A stretch of 9,530 nucleotides of DNA, taken from Lysobacterales bacterium. GTDB lineage: Bacteria; Pseudomonadota; Gammaproteobacteria; Xanthomonadales; SZUA-36. Position numbers and translations under genes: made by a program. This document shows, in pieces, positions 5,670 through 9,530 of the stretch; the first letter of the stretch is position 1, and every line of letters starts with the position of its first letter. Location: positions 1-9,530 of the forward strand of contig JAPHTE010000005.1 in assembly GCA_026196445.1 (NCBI GenBank), written 5' to 3'. Under the pieces are notes generated by a model. It did no database searches. It was given only the letters and a program-made list of their open reading frames with translations, and was not told the DNA's origin.

Positions 5670-7775
5670 ATGCGCAAACTACTGACAGTCATCATCCTTT
5701 TTACAGGGTTTTTATGCAGCGGAATCATGGCCGCCGACCAGGATTTGAGACCGGTCACCCACGAAGACGTGTGGTTGATGCAGCGCCTGGGCTCTCCCGT
5801 CGTCAGCCCGGACGGAACCAGGGCCGTGGTCAGCGTCAGCCAGCCCTCGTATGAAAAAGACGAAACGCATAGCGACCTGTGGTTGCTGGCGGTAGATGGC
5901 AGCAGTGCACCGATACAACTGACCACGACCCGGCAGGCGGAAGGCGGCGTGGCCTGGAACCCCGACGGCAGCATGATCGCCTTCACCAGCAAACGCGCCG
6001 ACGATGACGCCAGCCAGGTCTACCTGCTGAACATGGCCGGCCCCGGCGAGGCCTATGCCATCACCGATATTTCGACCGGCGCGGGAAACCCGGTATGGAG
6101 CCCGGATGGCAGCCATATCGCATATGAGAGCCGGGTCTATCCCGGTATGGCCGATGACGAGGCCAACAAGGCAGAAAAGAAATCACGTGACAAAAGCGAT
6201 ATCAACATCTCGGTGTACGAAAACTTCCCGGTGCGCCAATGGGACCACTGGCGCGACGACCGCGAAAGCCACCTGTTTGTCCAGGAGGCGCGCAGTGGCG
6301 CCGAAGTCAAGGATCTGCTATTTGGCAGCAAGCTGCTCGATGAGGTGGGTTTTGCCGGCCGGCCGACCCGCTCCGGCGACACCCTCAATGCCGTCTGGTC
6401 ACCCGATGGCAAGTCACTGGTGTTCAACGCCACCACCAATCTCACCGATGCCGCGCACGCGCGGGTGATCTACCATTTATATCGTGTCCCGGTCGGTGGC
6501 GGGGAACCTGAACAACTGACTGAAAGCCCTGACTGGAGTTGCTACGGCCCGCTGTTTTCCAACGACGGAAAAAACCTCTACTGCGATTACAAACCCGAGA
6601 ACAAGGAAGTCTATAACCTGACCCAGCTGGCCCGCTTTGACTGGACCGGCAAGAATGTCAGGCACGGCCCGGAGATCCTGACCGCCTCGTTCGACCGCTC
6701 CGTCGGTGGTGTCGCGCTGAGCCCGGATGACCAGACCGTTTACATGACCGCGGCCGATGCCGGGCGTACGCGTATTTTCTCGATGCCAGCCAAGGGTGGT
6801 GAGGTCATGGCGCTCGATCCCGAAAGCCGCGGTGTTTACAGCGGTATCCAGGCTGCCGGTGACAAGCTCGTCGCGAGCTGGCAGAGCGCCGCCGTCTCCC
6901 CCGAAGTCGTGCGCATCGATCCCTCAGACGGCAGCCACACCGCGATCAGCCGCTTCAATACCGAACGCTCCGCAAGCCTCGACCGGCCGGCATACCTGGA
7001 GTTCTGGTTCGAATCCAGCAAAGGCCGGCGCATCCACAACTGGCTGGCGTTGCCGCCGGGCTTTGACGAATCTAAAAAATACCCGCTGGTGCTGCAGATC
7101 CACGGCGGTCCGTTCAGTTCTTCCATGGATGCGGGCCACGTGCGCTGGAGCGCGCACCTGCTGGCCGCACCGGGTTACGTGGTGTTGATGACCGATTACA
7201 CCGGCTCGGTCGGTTACGGCGAGCAATTTTCACGCAACATCCGGAATGACCCGCTGAAAACCCCGGGTGAAGAATTGCTCGAAGCAGCCGCCGAGGCCGT
7301 CAAGCGTTACCCGTTCATTGACGGCGAACGCCAGGCGGCCACTGGCGCCAGTTACGGTGGCCACCTGGTCAATTGGCTGCAGGCGACCACCAGCCATTTC
7401 AAGGCCCTGGTCGGACACGCCGGCCTGGTAGACCTGGAAGGCCAGTACTCGTCCAGCGATACCGTCTACAACCGCGAAATAATGAACGGTGGACCCGCCT
7501 GGGGCGACAGCCCGGTGTGGCGTGAACAGAGCCCGTCCACCTACGCCGACCGCTTCTCGACACCCATCCTGCTAACCGTCGGTGAAAAGGATTTCAGGGT
7601 GCCCATCAACCAGACCCTCTCAGCCTGGACCTACGTCCAGCGTCAACAGGTTCCGGGCCGCCTGCTGGTATTCCATGACGCCAACCACTGGGTCATGAAG
7701 GGCGCCGAGGCACGTTACTACTGGCAAGAACTGCACGCATGGTTGGCTAAGCACCTGATAGATAAGGATCAATAA
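5670..7775 (+). CDS. Secreted S9-family serine peptidase (S9C, dipeptidyl-peptidase 5 / acylaminoacyl-peptidase-like)
   Basis: Exported prolyl-oligopeptidase-fold enzyme that probably removes dipeptides or blocked residues from short peptides in the periplasm. It has 701 residues, within the usual size for the group. The N terminus MRKLLTVIILFTGFLCSGIMA is a Sec signal peptide, likely cut near Ala21/Ala22; Cys16 has no proper lipobox. Residues about 30-400 form a beta-propeller with PD40-type repeats (SPDGTRAVV, NPDGSMIAF, SPDGSHIAY, SPDGKSLVF, SNDGKNLYC, SPDDQTVYM) and the S9C-like segment QWDHWRDDRESHLF at about 190-203. The alpha/beta-hydrolase domain (about 440-700) has the oxyanion-region HGGP (478-481), nucleophile Ser561 in GASYGG, Asp641 in GEKDFRVP and His673 in DANHW. 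The start is supported by AGGGGA at 5657-5662 with a 7-base spacer and by the signal peptide. It appears to be a single-gene unit. The exact substrate cannot be read from sequence. Confidence 0.93.
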   Translation: MRKLLTVIILFTGFLCSGIMAADQDLRPVTHEDVWLMQRLGSPVVSPDGTRAVVSVSQPSYEKDETHSDLWLLAVDGSSAPIQLTTTRQAEGGVAWNPDGSMIAFTSKRADDDASQVYLLNMAGPGEAYAITDISTGAGNPVWSPDGSHIAYESRVYPGMADDEANKAEKKSRDKSDINISVYENFPVRQWDHWRDDRESHLFVQEARSGAEVKDLLFGSKLLDEVGFAGRPTRSGDTLNAVWSPDGKSLVFNATTNLTDAAHARVIYHLYRVPVGGGEPEQLTESPDWSCYGPLFSNDGKNLYCDYKPENKEVYNLTQLARFDWTGKNVRHGPEILTASFDRSVGGVALSPDDQTVYMTAADAGRTRIFSMPAKGGEVMALDPESRGVYSGIQAAGDKLVASWQSAAVSPEVVRIDPSDGSHTAISRFNTERSASLDRPAYLEFWFESSKGRRIHNWLALPPGFDESKKYPLVLQIHGGPFSSSMDAGHVRWSAHLLAAPGYVVLMTDYTGSVGYGEQFSRNIRNDPLKTPGEELLEAAAEAVKRYPFIDGERQAATGASYGGHLVNWLQATTSHFKALVGHAGLVDLEGQYSSSDTVYNREIMNGGPAWGDSPVWREQSPSTYADRFSTPILLTVGEKDFRVPINQTLSAWTYVQRQQVPGRLLVFHDANHWVMKGAEARYYWQELHAWLAKHLIDKDQ

Positions 7776-7805
7776 AAACCTGCACCCTAAACGCCTAGCC
7801 CGTGC

Positions 7806-7835
7806 ATTCCACCCGTCCGGGCATGGGTTTACAAT
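7806..7835 (+). promoter_or_regulatory. Possible promoter for the xdh operon
   Basis: TACAAT (7830-7835) matches five of six -10 positions and lies about 40 bases before the xdhA ATG. The best upstream hexamer at acceptable spacing, ATTCCA (7806-7811, 18-base gap), is a poor -35, so an activator or another sigma factor would be needed. CCCGTGC (7799-7805) can pair with GCATGGG (7821-7827) across this region with one G-U. The gap to the peptidase gene is only 92 bases, so read-through is also possible. Confidence 0.35.
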
Positions 7836-7862
7836 GAACCATCGGGACACCCCGCGTATCCC

Positions 7863-7866
7863 GGGA
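7863..7866 (+). promoter_or_regulatory. xdhA ribosome-binding site (GGGA) that selects ATG 7874
   Basis: GGGA ends 7 bases before the ATG at 7874, a normal distance, but only one base before the in-frame TTG at 7868, so the ATG is preferred. CGGGA at 7843-7847 can pair with TCCCG at 7859-7863, a stem that touches the first base of this site. Confidence 0.5.
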
Positions 7867-7873
7867 CTTGATT

Positions 7874-9382
7874 ATGGCTAGCACGGAACATTCCGCCACG
7901 GGCCAGACACGGCCCGTGAAGTTTATCCTCGATGGCGAGCTCATCGAGTTGCACGGTGTCGATCCGACACGCACCGTGCTGCAGTTTCTGCGTGAAGACC
8001 TGCGCCGCACCGGCACCAAGGAAGGCTGTGCCGAGGGTGATTGCGGCGCCTGCACCGTGGCCCTGGTCGAACTCGGCCAGGACGGCAACTCCCTCAAGGT
8101 CCTCGTGGTCAATTCCTGTATCCAGTTCCTGCCGGCGCTCGATGGCAAGGAACTCATCACGGTGGAAAGCCTGGTGAATGAGGCTGGCGAGTTACACCCG
8201 GTGCAACAGGCTATCGTGGACAGCCACGGCTCGCAATGCGGTTTTTGCACGCCGGGTTTCGTGATGTCCCTGTTCGCCTTGTACAAGAACAACCCGAAAC
8301 CCACGCGCCGCCACATCGACGAGGCTTTGAGCGGCAACCTGTGCCGCTGCACCGGATACCAGCCGATCGTGGAAGCGGCGCAAACCATGTACCAGTTGCC
8401 AAAGGCGGCTGACGACTGGCTGAGACTGGCCGCCGGCGGCTTGGATGACACCACCCGGATAGAACGGCTCAAGAACATTCAACCGGACAGCATGCTGCAA
8501 ACCGGCCGCGACGGCAGAGCTTTTTTTACCCCGTTGACACTCGCTGAGCTGATCGACCTCAAGCGACGCTATCCGGATGCCACCTTGCTGGCCGGTGGCA
8601 CCGATGTCGGTCTGTGGGTTACCAAGCAACAGCGCCAACTCGATCACCTGATATACACCGGCCGGGTGCCGGAACTGTTGCGGGCCGGCGTTACGAATGA
8701 TTGCATCGAGATCGGCGCCGCTTTGCCAATCAGTGAGGCAGCCCCGTTAATCACGCGGTACTACCCGGATCTTGATGAGTTATTCACCCGTTTTGCCTCC
8801 CCGCCGGTGCGTAACGTGGCGACGCTGGGCGGCAATATCGCCAACGGTTCACCCATCGGTGATTCGATGCCGGCGCTGATGGTGCTGGAAACCCGAATCG
8901 TGCTGCAGGGTCTCGGCGGGCAACGTGAGATGGCACTGGAAGACTTTTACCTGGATTACATGGCCACCGCCCTGGAGCCGGACGAAGTACTGGTCTCGAT
9001 CAGGATTCCATTGCCGGATCGTGCCAGCGCTACACGCTGTTACAAGGTCACAAAACGTTTTGACCAGGATATTTCCGCACTGTGTATGGCCATGCGGGTG
9101 CAGCTCGATGGTGACGTGGTGACCGCCGTGCGTATCGCCGCGGGTGGCCTGGCGGCCATTCCAAAACGGGCGCCAGCTTGTGAAGCTGCCATGAAGGGTC
9201 AACCCTGGAATACGGATACAGTCCGCGCAGGCATGCAAGCGCTGGCGGAGGATTTTGCACCGATCGACGATATGCGCGCCAGCGCGGCCTACCGCTTCAG
9301 GTGCGCGCAAAACCTGTTGCGCCGTTTCTACCTCGAAACGACTGAAGGCAAAAACTACTCGGTGTACGCTTATGGGCGCTGA
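7874..9382 (+). CDS. xdhA: Xanthine dehydrogenase small subunit XdhA ([2Fe-2S] and FAD domains)
   Basis: Electron-transfer subunit of cytoplasmic xanthine dehydrogenase: it takes electrons from hypoxanthine/xanthine oxidation at the molybdenum site of XdhB through two [2Fe-2S] clusters to FAD and NAD+, within purine catabolism. It has 502 residues. The plant-type ferredoxin domain has C52, C57, C60 (GCAEGDCGACT) and C82; the second cluster domain has C122, C125 (QCGFC) and C157, C159 (CRC). The FAD domain shows LLAGGTDVGLW (238-248) and ATLGGNIANGSPIGDSMP (316-333), followed by the CO-dehydrogenase-flavoprotein C-terminal region. The fused Fe-S/FAD layout is the Rhodobacter-type XdhA, unlike the E. 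coli arrangement with FAD and Fe-S on separate subunits. The ATG at 7874 is chosen over TTG 7868 by ribosome-binding-site spacing. It overlaps xdhB by 11 bases. Confidence 0.95.
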   Translation: MASTEHSATGQTRPVKFILDGELIELHGVDPTRTVLQFLREDLRRTGTKEGCAEGDCGACTVALVELGQDGNSLKVLVVNSCIQFLPALDGKELITVESLVNEAGELHPVQQAIVDSHGSQCGFCTPGFVMSLFALYKNNPKPTRRHIDEALSGNLCRCTGYQPIVEAAQTMYQLPKAADDWLRLAAGGLDDTTRIERLKNIQPDSMLQTGRDGRAFFTPLTLAELIDLKRRYPDATLLAGGTDVGLWVTKQQRQLDHLIYTGRVPELLRAGVTNDCIEIGAALPISEAAPLITRYYPDLDELFTRFASPPVRNVATLGGNIANGSPIGDSMPALMVLETRIVLQGLGGQREMALEDFYLDYMATALEPDEVLVSIRIPLPDRASATRCYKVTKRFDQDISALCMAMRVQLDGDVVTAVRIAAGGLAAIPKRAPACEAAMKGQPWNTDTVRAGMQALAEDFAPIDDMRASAAYRFRCAQNLLRRFYLETTEGKNYSVYAYGR

Positions 9383-9530
9383 CAACAGCAACAACGATCG
9401 GCCACGCGTGGCCGTCGGCCAGCCCGTAGCACATGACAGCGCCGCGCTGCACGTCAGCGGCCAGGCAGCCTACACCGACGATATCCCGGAGCCTCGCGGC
9501 CTTTTGCACCTGGCGCTGGGTGTCAGCGAA
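9372..9530 (+). CDS. xdhB: Xanthine dehydrogenase large subunit XdhB, N-terminal 53 codons (3' end outside window)
   Basis: Start of the molybdopterin-binding catalytic subunit. The ATG at 9372 lies inside the last codons of xdhA in another frame (ATGGGCGCTGA), giving an 11-base overlap and probable translational coupling. The frame stays open to the window end. After a variable polar start (MGADNSNNDRPR) comes the family's N-terminal signature, VAVGQPVAHDSAALHVSGQA followed by AYTDDIPEPRGLLHLALGVS, where substrate-cleft and dimer-contact segments of XdhB begin. The molybdenum-site residues are downstream and not visible. The xdhAB order and overlap support the call; xdhC would be expected next but cannot be seen. 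Confidence 0.9.
   Translation, partial: MGADNSNNDRPRVAVGQPVAHDSAALHVSGQAAYTDDIPEPRGLLHLALGVSE

Noticed and set aside
5713..5724. Lipoprotein signal at Cys16 of the S9 peptidase
   Set aside because: The residues before Cys16 (GFL) do not form a lipobox; a signal peptidase I site near residue 21 fits better.
7868..7873. TTG start for xdhA two codons upstream of the ATG
   Set aside because: The ribosome-binding site would be one base away; ATG 7874 has normal spacing and the conserved domain starts well inside either protein.

Overview
The window carries three gene blocks, all on the + strand of a fairly GC-rich genome (around 60% by eye). They are the end of a membrane-bound respiratory nitrate reductase operon (narG partial, narH, narJ, narI; 1-5235), a secreted S9-family serine peptidase (5670-7775), and the start of a xanthine dehydrogenase operon (xdhA, then xdhB cut by the window edge; 7874-9530). 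Gene content and close similarity of NarG/H/J/I to the Escherichia coli proteins point to a gammaproteobacterium, probably environmental or marine. The species cannot be fixed from the sequence.

Nitrate reductase block: NarG is the Mo-bisMGD catalytic subunit, NarH the four-cluster Fe-S subunit, NarI the di-haem membrane quinol oxidase, and NarJ the chaperone that matures NarG and does not stay in the enzyme. Electrons run quinol -> NarI haems -> NarH clusters -> NarG molybdenum -> nitrate. narH, narJ and narI are packed within 4-11 bases of each other. narG and narH, normally nearly contiguous, are separated by 215 bases here. That spacer has a 20-bp imperfect inverted repeat, further small hairpins, and a possible 40-codon reading frame whose stop overlaps the narH start (ATGA).

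Spacer 5236-5669 (434 bases): no credible gene. It holds a compact element (about 5312-5472) with long imperfect terminal inverted repeats around three short hairpins that present AGGGA in the loop. The first resembles the CsrA/RsmA RNA-binding consensus. One end is shaped like an intrinsic terminator on the minus strand that faces into the element. Downstream are a small dyad and weak promoter-like sequences before the peptidase gene.

Peptidase block: a single gene for an exported beta-propeller/alpha-beta hydrolase peptidase (S9C, dipeptidyl-peptidase 5-like) with an intact Ser-Asp-His triad.

Xanthine dehydrogenase block: XdhA (2x[2Fe-2S] plus FAD) and the first 53 codons of XdhB (molybdopterin subunit), overlapping by 11 bases. 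Both enzyme operons need molybdenum cofactor, but of different types, and nothing visible ties their regulation together.

The genes are ordinary for their families. The least explained sequence is the narG-narH spacer and the AGGGA-hairpin element after narI. No tRNA, rRNA, CRISPR array or insertion-sequence gene was seen.
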